From Saccharothrix syringae (GTDB lineage Bacteria; Actinomycetota; Actinomycetes; Mycobacteriales; Pseudonocardiaceae): a DNA stretch of 64,000 nt. Below are positions 1-8,599 of the stretch, piece after piece; within the stretch, counting starts at the first letter, position 1; every line of letters begins with the position of its first letter. The position numbers were made by a program, and so were the translations under genes. The stretch is from the NCBI RefSeq assembly GCF_009498035.1, contig NZ_CP034550.1:6696001-6760000 (forward strand), in the 5' to 3' direction. Below the pieces are notes generated by a model, which did no database searches, was not told where the DNA came from, and was given only the letters and a program-made list of their open reading frames with translations.

Positions 1-2
1 CC

Positions 3-449
3 TACACCGAGCACGCGCCCTTCAGGACGTGGGAGGTGCGAGGGGACTACCCGCAGGCCCTGGGCCACGCCCGGCGCGCCCTGCACCTCATCCGCGACCT
101 CGATCGGCCGGTGCAGGAGGCCGACGCGCTCAACCAGGCGGGCCGGGCCGCCGCGGTGCCGGGCGACTACGACACCGCCCGCGACCACTGCCAGGCGGCC
201 CTTCGACCCGTAGCCCTCTACCGCACCCTCGGCGACACCACCGCGGCCGCCGACACCCTCGACCGCCTCGGCCACCCGCACGCCGCCCCGGGCCGGCACG
301 ACCAGGCCCGCGAGATGTGGCGGAACCCGGGCACCGCCGACCACCCACAAGTCCACTGTGGACCAAACAGCGGACTTCTCGCACGACAGCGGACATTTCA
401 CAACCTAAGCCGCATATCGCGAAACGTCTTGACAACCCCCATGGTCTAG
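3..449 (+). pseudogene. C-terminal remnant of a TPR-repeat protein (partial)
   Basis: The frame is open from the left edge to 449 and encodes helical TPR-like repeats, for example GDYPQALGHARRAL and GDYDTARDHCQAAL, of the kind found at the C-terminus of actinomycete NB-ARC/SARP-type regulators. The repeat register holds to about position 325 (QAREMWR). After that the translation becomes low-complexity and unlike the family, so I infer a frameshift or decay near 325 rather than a natural end. The N-terminal part lies outside the window, so the class of regulator cannot be decided. It sits just upstream of the chitinase promoter and appears unrelated to it. Confidence 0.5.
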
Positions 450-455
450 TCCAAT
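429..455 (+). promoter_or_regulatory. Promoter with DasR-type (dre) operator before the GH18 gene
   Basis: A TTGACA -35-like hexamer lies at 429-434. The sequence CATGGTCTAGTCCAAT at 440-455 follows and contains TGGTCTAGTCCA. That core matches the established dre operator of the N-acetylglucosamine-responsive repressor DasR and the 12-bp repeats described in Streptomyces chitinase promoters. It covers the expected -10 region, about 65 bp before the chitinase start, where a bound repressor would block transcription. DasR itself is not in the window. Confidence 0.7.
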
Positions 456-520
456 TCTGATGACCGGTCGCCACCGCCGGGCCCCACCGGGCCCGCGTCC
501 CCTCCCCTGCTGGAGCGCAC

Positions 521-2257
521 ATGCGTCCGTCCAGAGTCCTGGTACTCCTGGTGGCCCTGCTCACCTCCCTGTCCCTCATCCCGACCGCCGCCGGCGCGGC
601 GGCCCAGGCGGCCAAGCCGCTGCCCGCCCGGGTGTTCGCCCCCTACTTCGAAGCCTGGACCGGCGAGAACCCGGCCACCCTGGCACAGCAGTCCGGCGCG
701 AAGTACCTGACCTTCGCGTTCCTCCAGACCGCGGCCAAGGGCTCCTGCACGCCGCTGTGGAACGGCGACGCCGGGATGCCGATCTCACCGAGCGTGTTCG
801 GCGGCGAGATCACCGCGTTGCGCGCCAACGGCGGCGACGCCATTCCGTCGTTCGGCGGCTACACCGCCGACCACACCGGCACCGAGATCGCCGACAGCTG
901 CACCGACGTGGCCAGGATCGCCGCCGCGTTCCAGAGCGTCATCACCACCTACGACGTGAGCCGGCTCGACCTGGACGTCGAGGTCGAGGCGCTGGACAAC
1001 GCGGCGGGCATCGACCGCCGCAACAAGGCGATCAAGCTGACCCAGGACTGGGCCGCCGCCAACGGCCGCAGCGTCCAGTTCTCCTACACCCTGCCCACCA
1101 CCCCGACCGGCCTCGCGCCCAGCGGCCTGGCCGTGCTGCGCAACGCGGTCGCCAACAACGCCCGCGTCGACGTCGTGAACCTGATGACGTTCGACTACTA
1201 CGACGGCCGGCAGCACCAGATGGCCGACGACACCAAGACCGCCGCGCAGGGCCTGGTCGACCAGCTCGCCGCGCTGTGGCCGGGCAAGACCGAGGCCCAG
1301 CGGTGGGCGATGGTCGGCGTCACCGAGATGATCGGCGTGGACGACTACGGCCCCGCCGAGACCTTCCAGGTCGCCGACGCCCGCACCGTGTACGACTGGG
1401 CGATCGCCAAGGGCGTCAACACGCTGTCGTTCTGGGCGCTCCAGCGCGACAACGGCGGCTGCCCCGGCGGCGCTGCGGCGGACAACTGCTCCGGCATCGC
1501 CCAGGGCACGTGGGAGTTCAGCCGGATCTTCGCGCCGTTCACCGGCGGCGGGACCCCGAACCCGGTCAACGACTTCACCCTGGGGGTCACCCCGTCGTCC
1601 GCGGCGATCGACCCCGGCGGCTCGACCACCGCGACCGTGGGCACGGCGGTGGCCTCCGGCACCGCGGAGACGGTGTCCCTGACGGCGGGCCCGGCGCGTG
1701 CCGGTCTCACCGCGACCCTGTCGGCCTCCGGCGTCACCGCGGGCGGTTCGGCGACCCTGACCGTCGCGGCGGCGGCCACGGCGGTGCCCGGCGACTACAC
1801 GGTCACCGTGACCGGCACCAGCCCCTCGGCCACGCACACGGCCTCGTTCTCGGTGAAGGTCAAGGGCACCGTGCCGGACGGCACGATCGTCAACGGCGGC
1901 TTCGAGGACGGCGCGCTGACGCCGTGGACCGCCCCCGGTGACGCGATCGTCGGCACGCCGGCGCACTCCGGCGCGCACGCGCTCCAGGTCACGCCGAACG
2001 GGTCGGGCAACGGGCAGGCGTCCCAGGCGGTCACCCTCACCCCGAACAAGACCTACACGCTCAAGGGCTGGGTGCGCGGCAACTACGCGTTCATCGGCGT
2101 GAGCGGCGGGGCGACCGCCAGTGCCTGGACGTCGGCGGGCGACTGGACGCAGCTGTCCGTCCCGTTCACCACCGGGGCGTCCGGCGCGGTCACCGTCTAC
2201 GTGCACGGCTGGTACGGCCAGCCCCCCGTCTACGCGGACGACTTCACGATCGGCTAG
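521..2257 (+). CDS. Secreted GH18 chitinase-like hydrolase with C-terminal carbohydrate-binding domain
   Basis: The 578-residue protein has a signal peptide (about residues 1-30, ending GAAAQA). A GH18 TIM barrel spans roughly 37-345, with the D-x-D-x-E core as D150, D152 and E154 (LDLDVE); E154 is the expected acid/base. The residues usually written DG before this core are S and R here. An Ig/NEW3-like linker covers about 350-450 and a beta-sandwich carbohydrate-binding domain starts near IVNGGFEDG and runs to the end. Start ATG has GGAG five bases upstream. The probable role is extracellular cleavage of chitin or a related beta-1,4-GlcNAc polymer. The dre site upstream and the chitin-type LPMO at 13.9 kb support chitin use, although substrate is inferred. 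Confidence 0.88.
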   Translation: MRPSRVLVLLVALLTSLSLIPTAAGAAAQAAKPLPARVFAPYFEAWTGENPATLAQQSGAKYLTFAFLQTAAKGSCTPLWNGDAGMPISPSVFGGEITALRANGGDAIPSFGGYTADHTGTEIADSCTDVARIAAAFQSVITTYDVSRLDLDVEVEALDNAAGIDRRNKAIKLTQDWAAANGRSVQFSYTLPTTPTGLAPSGLAVLRNAVANNARVDVVNLMTFDYYDGRQHQMADDTKTAAQGLVDQLAALWPGKTEAQRWAMVGVTEMIGVDDYGPAETFQVADARTVYDWAIAKGVNTLSFWALQRDNGGCPGGAAADNCSGIAQGTWEFSRIFAPFTGGGTPNPVNDFTLGVTPSSAAIDPGGSTTATVGTAVASGTAETVSLTAGPARAGLTATLSASGVTAGGSATLTVAAAATAVPGDYTVTVTGTSPSATHTASFSVKVKGTVPDGTIVNGGFEDGALTPWTAPGDAIVGTPAHSGAHALQVTPNGSGNGQASQAVTLTPNKTYTLKGWVRGNYAFIGVSGGATASAWTSAGDWTQLSVPFTTGASGAVTVYVHGWYGQPPVYADDFTIG

Positions 2258-2270
2258 GACGGGCGGGAAC

Positions 2271-2302
2271 GGCGGGTGTGCCCGGATCAGGGCACACCCG
2301 CC
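2271..2302 (+). terminator. Hairpin terminator after the GH18 gene
   Basis: The arms GGCGGGTGTGCCC (2271-2283) and GGGCACACCCGCC (2290-2302) pair perfectly around a 6-base loop, 14 bp after the stop codon. There is no U tract, as is common for actinomycete terminators. It lies between convergent genes and could serve both. Confidence 0.75.
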
Positions 2303-2380
2303 GCCCGCGCACGCGGGGTGCGGCAGGGCACTTCGAGCGGGCCGGGGGCGACGACCGGGTGGCGACCTCCGGCCGCGGCG

Positions 2381-3232
2381 CTACCGCCGGTAGTCGCCGG
2401 CCTCGGCGCCGAGCACGCCCAGCAGGGCGAGGGCCTCGGCGGCGGGGGAGTCCGGCGGCGCGCTGTAGAGCACGAGGTGCTGGTCCCGGTCGGTGAGCGC
2501 GAGCGCGTCGCAGTCGACCGTGACCTCCCCGACGACCGGGTGGCGGAAGGTCTTCGTCAGCACCGGCGGGGCCTGGACGTCGTGCCGGTCCCACAGCCGG
2601 GCGAAGTCGGGGCTCGCGTCGCGCAGCTCGGTGACGAGCCCGGTCACCGCGGGGTCGGACGGGTACCGGGCGAGGGTGGACCGGAGCTCCATCACGACGT
2701 GGTGCCGGAACTCCGCGACGTCGGAGAGCCCGTACAGCGGCGGCCCGCCGTCGGCCGGCTCCAGGAACGCCCGGCGCGCCAGGTTGCGCCCGTCCGGGGC
2801 GAGCCGGGCGAAGTCCTCCATCAGCGCGGCCGCGAGGTCGTTCCAGGCGAGCACCTCGAACGCGGCGGAGACCACGATGGCGGCCGTCTGCGGCAGCCTG
2901 CCCAGCAGCGCGAGGATGCTCGGGCGGACGTCGCGCCGGTGCAGCCCGGTGCGGCTCGGCGCGGTGCCCGCGAGGACGTGGAGGTGGTCGGACTCGGCGT
3001 CCGTGAGCCGCAGCGCGCCCGCGATCCCGGCGAGCACCTCGGCCGACGGTCGCGGCGCCCGGCCCTGTTCCAGCCGGACGTAGTACTCGGTGGAGATGTG
3101 CGCGAGCACCGCGACCTCCTCGCGGCGCAGGCCCGGTGTCCGGCGGCGCGGGCCGGTGGGCAGTCCGACGTCCTCCGGTCGGAGCCGCTCGCGGCGGCTG
3201 CGGAGGAACGCCCCGAGCTCCAGCTTGTCCAT
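2381..3232 (-). CDS. MmyB-type helix-turn-helix transcriptional regulator
   Basis: The 283-residue protein has an XRE-type helix-turn-helix at about residues 8-80, including TPGLRREEVAVLAHIS and YYVRLEQGR, typical of this family. An MmyB-like ligand-binding domain fills the remainder (AFEVLAWNDLAAAL, HPVVGEVTVDCDALAL). It is divergent from an SDR gene 85 bp away. This regulator-SDR pairing is very common in actinomycetes and suggests it controls its neighbour. The start is the ATG directly preceding DKLELGAFLRSRRERLR, the normal N-terminus of the family. The ligand is unknown; MmyB-like domains have been linked to fatty-acid-like ligands. Confidence 0.9.
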   Translation of the reverse strand: MDKLELGAFLRSRRERLRPEDVGLPTGPRRRTPGLRREEVAVLAHISTEYYVRLEQGRAPRPSAEVLAGIAGALRLTDAESDHLHVLAGTAPSRTGLHRRDVRPSILALLGRLPQTAAIVVSAAFEVLAWNDLAAALMEDFARLAPDGRNLARRAFLEPADGGPPLYGLSDVAEFRHHVVMELRSTLARYPSDPAVTGLVTELRDASPDFARLWDRHDVQAPPVLTKTFRHPVVGEVTVDCDALALTDRDQHLVLYSAPPDSPAAEALALLGVLGAEAGDYRR

Positions 3233-3266
3233 ACCCCGAGTCTGCCCGTCGCGGGGCGGCGGAGCC

Positions 3267-3274
3267 TGGTACCA
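3267..3274. promoter_or_regulatory. Candidate operator in the MmyB/SDR divergent region
   Basis: The perfect palindrome TGGTACCA sits in the 85-bp divergent region, flanked as AGCCTGGTACCACCT. A short palindrome here is a reasonable binding site for the adjacent regulator, but this is inference from position. Confidence 0.35.
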
Positions 3275-3317
3275 CCTGTGCCTGCCTCCGGTCGGGGGGC
3301 GGCCCGAGGCTGGTGCC

Positions 3318-4100
3318 ATGACGAACAACGGCAACACCGCACCCGTCGGCCTGCTCGCCGGCAAGGTCGTGCTCATCACCGGCGCCAGCCGCGGGATCGG
3401 CGCGGCGGCGGCCCGGCTCTTCGCGCGGGAGGGCGCGGCCGTCGTGCTCGCCGCCCGCGGCACCGACGCCCTGGAGCGGGTCGTCGCCGAGGTCCGCGCC
3501 GACGGCGGCGTCGCGGACGCCGTGACCACCGATCTCGCCGACCGCGCGAGCATCCGCGCCGCGGTCGACCGGGTCGAGCGGCTGCACGGCCGGCTCGACG
3601 GCGCGTTCAACAACGGCGCGGTGATCCAGCGGCCCGGCCCGCTCGACGGGACCAGCGACGAGGACGTCGAGCAGCAGTTCGAGGTGAACTTCCGGGCGCA
3701 CTGGACCGCGATGACCGCCGAGGCCGCGCTGATGCGCCGGGGTGGCGGCGGGGCGATCGTGAACACCTCCAGCATCGGCAGCCGCCGCGCGAACCCGGAG
3801 CTGCCCGCGTACGGCGCGATGAAGCGGGCGCTCAACAGCATCACCGAGTCCGCCGCGGTGACCTGGGGACCGCAGGGGATCCGCGTGAACGGCATCACCC
3901 CCGGCGGCACCGCGACGGAGATGATCGACACGTGGGAGGCGCTGTCCCCCGGTGTCGTCGAGCACTACACCGCGCTGATCCCGCTGGGGCGCATGGCCGA
4001 GCCTCGCGAGGTGGCGGAGGCGGCCGCGTGGCTGCTCAGCGACCGGGCGTCGATGGTGACCGGCGCGATCGTGCCGGTCGACGGCGGCGCCGGGGCGTGA
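3318..4100 (+). CDS. Short-chain dehydrogenase/reductase
   Basis: This 260-residue classical SDR has a Rossmann fold with the cofactor motif TGASRGIG near residue 20. It has the catalytic Y-x-x-x-K as YGAMK and the upstream Ser in NTSSIGS. The family's NNAG motif reads NNGA (FNNGAVIQ), with the last two residues exchanged. A C-terminal GAIVPVDGGAG ending is typical. ATG 3318 was chosen because it begins the family-length protein just after the divergent regulatory region. Substrate is unknown; it is probably an NAD(P)-dependent alcohol/ketone oxidoreductase controlled by the MmyB-type regulator at 2381-3232. Confidence 0.9.
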   Translation: MTNNGNTAPVGLLAGKVVLITGASRGIGAAAARLFAREGAAVVLAARGTDALERVVAEVRADGGVADAVTTDLADRASIRAAVDRVERLHGRLDGAFNNGAVIQRPGPLDGTSDEDVEQQFEVNFRAHWTAMTAEAALMRRGGGGAIVNTSSIGSRRANPELPAYGAMKRALNSITESAAVTWGPQGIRVNGITPGGTATEMIDTWEALSPGVVEHYTALIPLGRMAEPREVAEAAAWLLSDRASMVTGAIVPVDGGAGA

Positions 4101-4119
4101 GTCGAGCGGTGCGCGGCGG

Positions 4120-4204
4120 CCGGGGCACCGGTGCCCCGGGGTCGACCCGGACGGCCCGATCTTGAGGGGTGAGCACCGGGGGTCGGGGGGCGTGCCCCCG
4201 GTGC
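4120..4204 (+). terminator. Two inverted repeats after the SDR gene
   Basis: A perfect 20-bp palindrome CCGGGGCACCGGTGCCCCGG lies at 4120-4139. A second hairpin pairs GCACCGGGGG (4173-4182) with CCCCCGGTGC (4195-4204) around a 12-base loop. Together they probably end transcription of the SDR gene. Confidence 0.6.
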
Positions 4205-4424
4205 CTGCCCGTTTATCGCCGCGCGCCCCCATCGCGAAACAGGATCACCCCGCGTTCACTCGTTCGTGCTACTTCGAGCGGACAGCGGCCCGGCCGATGA
4301 TCCAACTGCCGCTCGACGGACCGGACGACCGTTGAACAGCACGAAGCCCTATTGCGCCGTCAAGACGCGGGGCGATACGTTCCGCAGTGGTGTCGATACG
4401 CCACGCCTATAACCGGAGTTGGCG
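4205..4424 (+). other. Intergenic region with direct repeats before the haloperoxidase-like gene
   Basis: No gene is visible. The heptamer CGATACG occurs twice in direct orientation at 4373-4379 and 4394-4400, 21 bp apart (two helical turns), shortly before the start codon; this could be a regulator site. TATAAC lies at 4408-4413 but is too close to the Shine-Dalgarno sequence to be a sure -10 element. Confidence 0.3.
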
Positions 4425-5675
4425 ATGGTCATGACCGTTCTCGCTGCTCTCGCGCTGACGGTGCCGCTCGCACTCGTGCCGCAGGGCGCCACCGATGCGA
4501 ACGCGTCACCGAACGCGGTCGTCGTCTGGGACGTCAACGCGCAGACCGCCATCTGGGACGTCGCGCGGCAGTCGCCGCCACAGGTCGCCGGACGCGGTTT
4601 CGCGATGGTCAGCGGCGCGGTCTACGACGCGGTGAACGCGATCGCCGGCACGCCCTACGAGCCCTACCTCGGCGCACCGCGGGCCACCGGGCGCGAGTCG
4701 ACCGACGCCGCCGTCGGCACCGCCGCCCACCGGGTGCTGGACGCCATCTTCCCGGCGCAGCGGGACAGGCTGCGCGCGCAGTACCGCGACTGGCTCGCCG
4801 CCATCCCGGACGGACCGGCGAAGCGCGGCGGCATCCGGGTCGGCGCGCAGGCCGCCACCGCGATGATCGCGGCACGGCGGGACGACGGCGCCTTCGACCC
4901 CCGGCCCTGGACCGTCGGCACCGGGCCGGGGCAGTACCGCCCCACCCCGCCGGACTTCGAGAACACGGGCGCCTGGGTCGGTTTCCTGAAGCCGTTCGCC
5001 ATCCCGGACGCGACGATGTTCCGCACCCCCGGGCCGCCGGCGGTCACGAGCCGCGCGTACGCCCGCGACTTCGACGAGGTCAAGCGGCTGGGCTCGGCGA
5101 CGAGCACCGCCCGCACGGCGGACCAGACCGAGGCGGCGCTGTGGTGGCACGACCGGCGCTCCGTCAGCTGGGGGATGAAGCGGGACCTCGCCGTCACCCA
5201 AGGGCTCAACACCCTGGAAACCGCGCGCCTCTACGCGCTGGCCGACCTCACCGGCGCGGACGGTGCGATCGCCTGCGCCAACGACAAGGAGTTCTGGCAC
5301 TCCTGGCGGCCGATCACCGCCATCCGGTCCGCCGACACCGACGGCAACCCCGCCACCACGGCCGACCCCGGCTGGACGCCACTGGTGGTCACCCCGCCGA
5401 ACCCCGACTACCCCTCCGGCCACACCTGCCGCACCGCCGCGCAGATGACGGCGTACGCGCACTTCTTCGGGCGGGACGACGTCCCCTTCAGCGCGTTCAG
5501 CCCCGACAGCGGCACCACGCGGCGCTTCGACAGCTTCTCGGAGGCGACCGCCGAGGTCGTCGAAGCCCGCATCTGGGCCGGCATCCACTTCCGCTCGGCG
5601 GACGTCGACGGCGTCGGGCTCGGCACGGCCGTCGGCAACCACATCACGAAGCACTACTTCCGGCCCCGTCGATGA
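4425..5675 (+). CDS. Secreted vanadium-dependent haloperoxidase-like / PAP2-family protein
   Basis: The 416-residue protein has an N-terminal signal sequence (TVLAALALTVPLALVPQGA). The conserved vanadate/phosphate-binding constellation of the haloperoxidase/PAP2 superfamily is visible: K288 and R295 in KEFWHSWRP, PSGH at 330-333, and R382 and H388 in ARIWAGIHF. All key residues are present, so it should be catalytically competent. Whether it is a haloperoxidase or a phosphatase cannot be read from sequence; the closest style is the plant/bacterial 'vanadium-dependent haloperoxidase' group, many members of which have no proven halogenating activity. ATG 4425 was chosen for the GGAG six bases upstream; ATG 4431 is an alternative. 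It is monocistronic. Confidence 0.85.
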   Translation: MVMTVLAALALTVPLALVPQGATDANASPNAVVVWDVNAQTAIWDVARQSPPQVAGRGFAMVSGAVYDAVNAIAGTPYEPYLGAPRATGRESTDAAVGTAAHRVLDAIFPAQRDRLRAQYRDWLAAIPDGPAKRGGIRVGAQAATAMIAARRDDGAFDPRPWTVGTGPGQYRPTPPDFENTGAWVGFLKPFAIPDATMFRTPGPPAVTSRAYARDFDEVKRLGSATSTARTADQTEAALWWHDRRSVSWGMKRDLAVTQGLNTLETARLYALADLTGADGAIACANDKEFWHSWRPITAIRSADTDGNPATTADPGWTPLVVTPPNPDYPSGHTCRTAAQMTAYAHFFGRDDVPFSAFSPDSGTTRRFDSFSEATAEVVEARIWAGIHFRSADVDGVGLGTAVGNHITKHYFRPRR

Positions 5676-5834
5676 CCCGGTCGAGGACCACCGGCAGGCG
5701 GCGGGGTCGTTCGGCGACCACCGGGGTCCGGTTCACGACCGGCGTGGCCCTCCCCGGTTCCCGATGCCAGGTCGTGGGCTCTCGTGCCGCTCGCCGCCGC
5801 CGCGCAGGCCGCTCCCGGCCACAGCCCCGGCCCC

Positions 5835-6680
5835 CTACGCCTGCCGAGCCGCCACCGAGCGCAGCAGTCCCTCCAGGTCCCGCTCCCCCTCGACGGTCTG
5901 CGCGCCCCCGTGCGCCAGGGCGCCCGCCATCAGCCGCCGCGCGGCCGGGCGTTCCAGCAGCTCCGCCCATGCCTCGTGCTCGGTGCGGAAACCGGCGGCG
6001 TGGTCCCGCGGCGGCAGGGCGCGCTTGGCCGCCGCGACCACCCCGTCGGCCAGGGCGGCGATCCGGTGCGCGACCCGGTGCACGAACGCGTCGAGGTCGG
6101 CGGCCGGGACCGCGCGGTTGATCCACCCGTAGGCGGCGGCGGTGGTGGCGTCGACGCGGTCGCCGGTCAGGACGATTTCGAGGGCGCGGTTCCGGCCGAC
6201 CCTCTCCAGCAGGTACTGGGTGGCGCCACCGCCGGGCGTGATCCCCATGAGGGCCTCGACCTGGCCCAGGCCGGCGGTCTCCGCGGCGGCGAAGGCCAGG
6301 TCCGCGGCCGCGACGAACTCCGCACCGCCGCCGCGCGCCGTCCCCGCGAGCTTGACGACGGTCACCTGGGGCTGGGTCCGGAGGAGTTCGCCGAGGGCCT
6401 GGAACGGGTTGAGCCCGGCCGGAGCCGAGGCGGCGAGTTCGGCGAACACGTCCGCCTGCTCCAGGATGTTCATGTCGACGTGCGCGATGAAGAACTCCGG
6501 GATGCCGCTCTGCACGACGATCACCTTCACCGCCGCCTCGGAGCGCAGGCCGGTGAGCAGGTCCCGCAGCTCGCGCATCATGACCGCGCTCAGCGCGTTC
6601 ACGGGCGGGTTGTCCAGGGTGATGGTGAGGACGCCGCCGTCCAGGTCGGTGCGCAGCGTGGTGAACCCGTCGAGGGGCAT
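5835..6680 (-). CDS. Enoyl-CoA hydratase/isomerase family protein
   Basis: This 281-residue crotonase-fold protein has the N-terminal DNPPVNALS motif. The CoA/oxyanion-hole segments are FFIAHVDMN and AGTARGGGAEFV, and ITPGGGATQYLLERVG follows where the catalytic region lies. It probably hydrates, isomerises or hydrolyses a CoA thioester. The usual active-site Glu pair is not obvious, so the exact reaction is open. It is divergent from an HxlR-type regulator. The ATG at 6680 gives the normal family N-terminus, although its Shine-Dalgarno spacing is short; a GTG at 6722 in the same frame is an alternative. Confidence 0.85.
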   Translation of the reverse strand: MPLDGFTTLRTDLDGGVLTITLDNPPVNALSAVMMRELRDLLTGLRSEAAVKVIVVQSGIPEFFIAHVDMNILEQADVFAELAASAPAGLNPFQALGELLRTQPQVTVVKLAGTARGGGAEFVAAADLAFAAAETAGLGQVEALMGITPGGGATQYLLERVGRNRALEIVLTGDRVDATTAAAYGWINRAVPAADLDAFVHRVAHRIAALADGVVAAAKRALPPRDHAAGFRTEHEAWAELLERPAARRLMAGALAHGGAQTVEGERDLEGLLRSVAARQA

Positions 6681-6795
6681 GGTCCTGATCCGTTCGGAGT
6701 CGGGTCGGTATCTCTTGCGCACCCAGGATCACCGGCGGGCCTACCCTGATCAAGAACGCACTTTCCCATCACCAGGTATCCCCGAGGACACCGTC

Positions 6796-7188
6796 ATGCC
6801 GACCCCCGCGCACAGCACCGACCCCATCGCCACCGATCCCGGGTTCGTCTTCACCCCCGACTGCCCCAGCCGGCCCGTCCTCGACCAGATCGCCGACAAG
6901 TGGTCCATGACGGTGATGGCCGTGCTGCTGCGCCCGACCCGCTTCAACGAGATCAAGCGGCGGCTCGACGGGGTGACCCAGCGCGTGCTGACCCAGACGC
7001 TGCGCCGGCTCGAACGCAACGGGATGGTCCGGCGGACGGTGCTCCCGACGTCACCCGTGGGTGTGGAGTACTCGCTGACCCCGCTCGGCGAGTCACTGCG
7101 CGAACCATTCCTGAACCTCTACGCCTGGACCGTCGAGCACGGTGCGCACATCCGCGCCAGCCAGGCCGAGTTCGACGCGCGCCCGTAG
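6796..7188 (+). CDS. HxlR-family winged-helix transcriptional regulator
   Basis: The 130-residue protein has the HxlR signature: a Cys near the N-terminus (C23 in TPDCPSRPVLDQIADKW), the recognition region FNEIKRRLDGVTQRVLTQTLRRLERNGMV, and the wing VEYSLTPLGESL. The family often senses aldehydes, quinones or other reactive electrophiles through that Cys. Divergent placement 115 bp from the enoyl-CoA hydratase gene suggests control of it. TGATCA lies in the shared region at 6747-6752, but I cannot assign it as an operator. Confidence 0.88.
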   Translation: MPTPAHSTDPIATDPGFVFTPDCPSRPVLDQIADKWSMTVMAVLLRPTRFNEIKRRLDGVTQRVLTQTLRRLERNGMVRRTVLPTSPVGVEYSLTPLGESLREPFLNLYAWTVEHGAHIRASQAEFDARP

Positions 7189-7348
7189 TCCACCCGCCCG
7201 TGATCGCGAAAAGGGCCATCGCCCGCCGGCGGGCGGCCCCCTTCCTCGTTGGAGTGGCGGTCCAGGGGAATCCCGCGCCAGCGCCGAACGACCTCGTCGG
7301 CGAGTTCGCGCGTGAGCCGTCCGACCACTGGGAGCCCCAGGAGTGGCG

Positions 7349-7645
7349 GTGGCTGTGGCCTGCGCGTACGACGACCTCCGCCCGTGGCTGGCACGGCTCG
7401 ACGGGCCGGCGGCCGAGGTGGGGGTCGTGCACCTGGCGCTGCGCTGGACCGCGGACCTGTTGCGGGAGGACCACGACTGGTTCACGTGGTGGTCCACCGA
7501 CGACCCCGTGACGCCCGTGCGGGAGTGGGTCGACGGGGTCAGGCCGCAGCCCTGGTTCCACCCCGGCGCCGACCGGGACCGCCGGCGGCGGATGGGGTTG
7601 CCGGGCGACTACGGCCGGCTGACACCGAGCACGCCCGACTCGTAG
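7349..7645 (+). CDS. Small hypothetical protein, tryptophan-rich
   Basis: A 98-residue frame starts at a GTG with AGGAG five bases upstream. Its third codon positions are nearly all G/C, which supports real coding. It contains several Trp residues (DWFTWWSTDDP, REWVDGV, PQPWFHPG) and ends with LPGDYGRLTPS. There is no signal peptide or membrane segment, and I do not recognise a family. It stands alone between the HxlR gene and the reverse-strand DUF4082 gene. Confidence 0.5.
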   Translation: MAVACAYDDLRPWLARLDGPAAEVGVVHLALRWTADLLREDHDWFTWWSTDDPVTPVREWVDGVRPQPWFHPGADRDRRRRMGLPGDYGRLTPSTPDS

Positions 7646-7735
7646 CCCTCCCGCCGCCGCGGCTCGTCCATGCCCCGACTTCGAGGCTCGACACGCAAGC
7701 GGATTGAATCCCGAGAGTTTTCGGCGGTGGGCGGG

Positions 7736-8599
7736 TCAGCCGGCGAACATCGGCACGATGCCGTAGCTGCTGTTGTGCCACGACTCGGTCGGGAACCCGT
7801 CGTCGTAGCTGTAGACACCCGCCGAGACCGGGAGCCGGAACGGGGCGAACACCACTTCGCCGCTGAACTGCCACTCGGTCGACCGGTAGGGCAGGCCCCC
7901 GGTGGAGTACGACACGACGTAGCGCTCACCGGCGGCGACCTGCGTGTTCTGCGGCAGCGAGATCCGATAGCCGTACGTCGGGACGCCGGTCACGTCGGCG
8001 AGCACGCCACCCGTCGAGTCCCACAGCCGCACGCGGACCGGCGTCGGCGGATTGCCGGGCCGGGTGACTTCCACGCCGATGATCTGCCCGGGCCGGTCCA
8101 CCCGGAAGGCCAGGCCCAGTTCGACCGGCCGGGGGTCGGTGTCCACGGTCGGGTACACGTCGGCGATGAAAGGCCGGCACCCGAGGATCACGCCGCAGCT
8201 GTCGGGCCTCGTGGTCGACGGTCCGCCCACGTGCACGACGACGGCCCGCGGTTCCCCGACGCGCCTGTCCTCGTGCGCACGCACGAGGATGGTGAGATCG
8301 CCTTCGACGGTGGGTGTGTAGAAGTACTGCCAGTTTTCCGAGGTGGGCGGCAGGTCCAGGTAGTCCCAGGTCTCGCCACCGTCGAACGAGATCTCCCCCC
8401 ACTCCCAGTGGCTGGCCTCCCCGTAGTGCGACGAGCCGCTGATCTGCAGCGGGACGCCCACCTCCACGTGCGAGCCCGGGGTGGGGGTGAGGAACACCTG
8501 GACGGCCGGGCCGTAGTCGGCCACGGCGGTGCCCGGCAGGACGGCCGCCCCTCCCGCGGCGAGCAACGCCGCCACCAGGACACGTGCGGATCGGAACAT
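7736..8599 (-). CDS. Secreted protein with C-terminal DUF4082 domain
   Basis: The 287-residue protein starts with a signal peptide ending GTAVA. An Ig-like region covers about 27-125 (SFDGGETWDYLDL, TVEGDLTILVRAHED). A DUF4082 domain fills the C-terminal half (PVELGLAFRVDRPGQIIGVEV, GERYVVSYSTGGLPYRSTEW). DUF4082 is a beta-sandwich domain of unknown function found in secreted bacterial proteins. The next gene upstream on the same strand ends in the same domain, so the two may act on a common surface or polymer. The ATG at 8599 has a purine-rich GGAGAGGGG upstream. Confidence 0.8.
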   Translation of the reverse strand: MFRSARVLVAALLAAGGAAVLPGTAVADYGPAVQVFLTPTPGSHVEVGVPLQISGSSHYGEASHWEWGEISFDGGETWDYLDLPPTSENWQYFYTPTVEGDLTILVRAHEDRRVGEPRAVVVHVGGPSTTRPDSCGVILGCRPFIADVYPTVDTDPRPVELGLAFRVDRPGQIIGVEVTRPGNPPTPVRVRLWDSTGGVLADVTGVPTYGYRISLPQNTQVAAGERYVVSYSTGGLPYRSTEWQFSGEVVFAPFRLPVSAGVYSYDDGFPTESWHNSSYGIVPMFAG

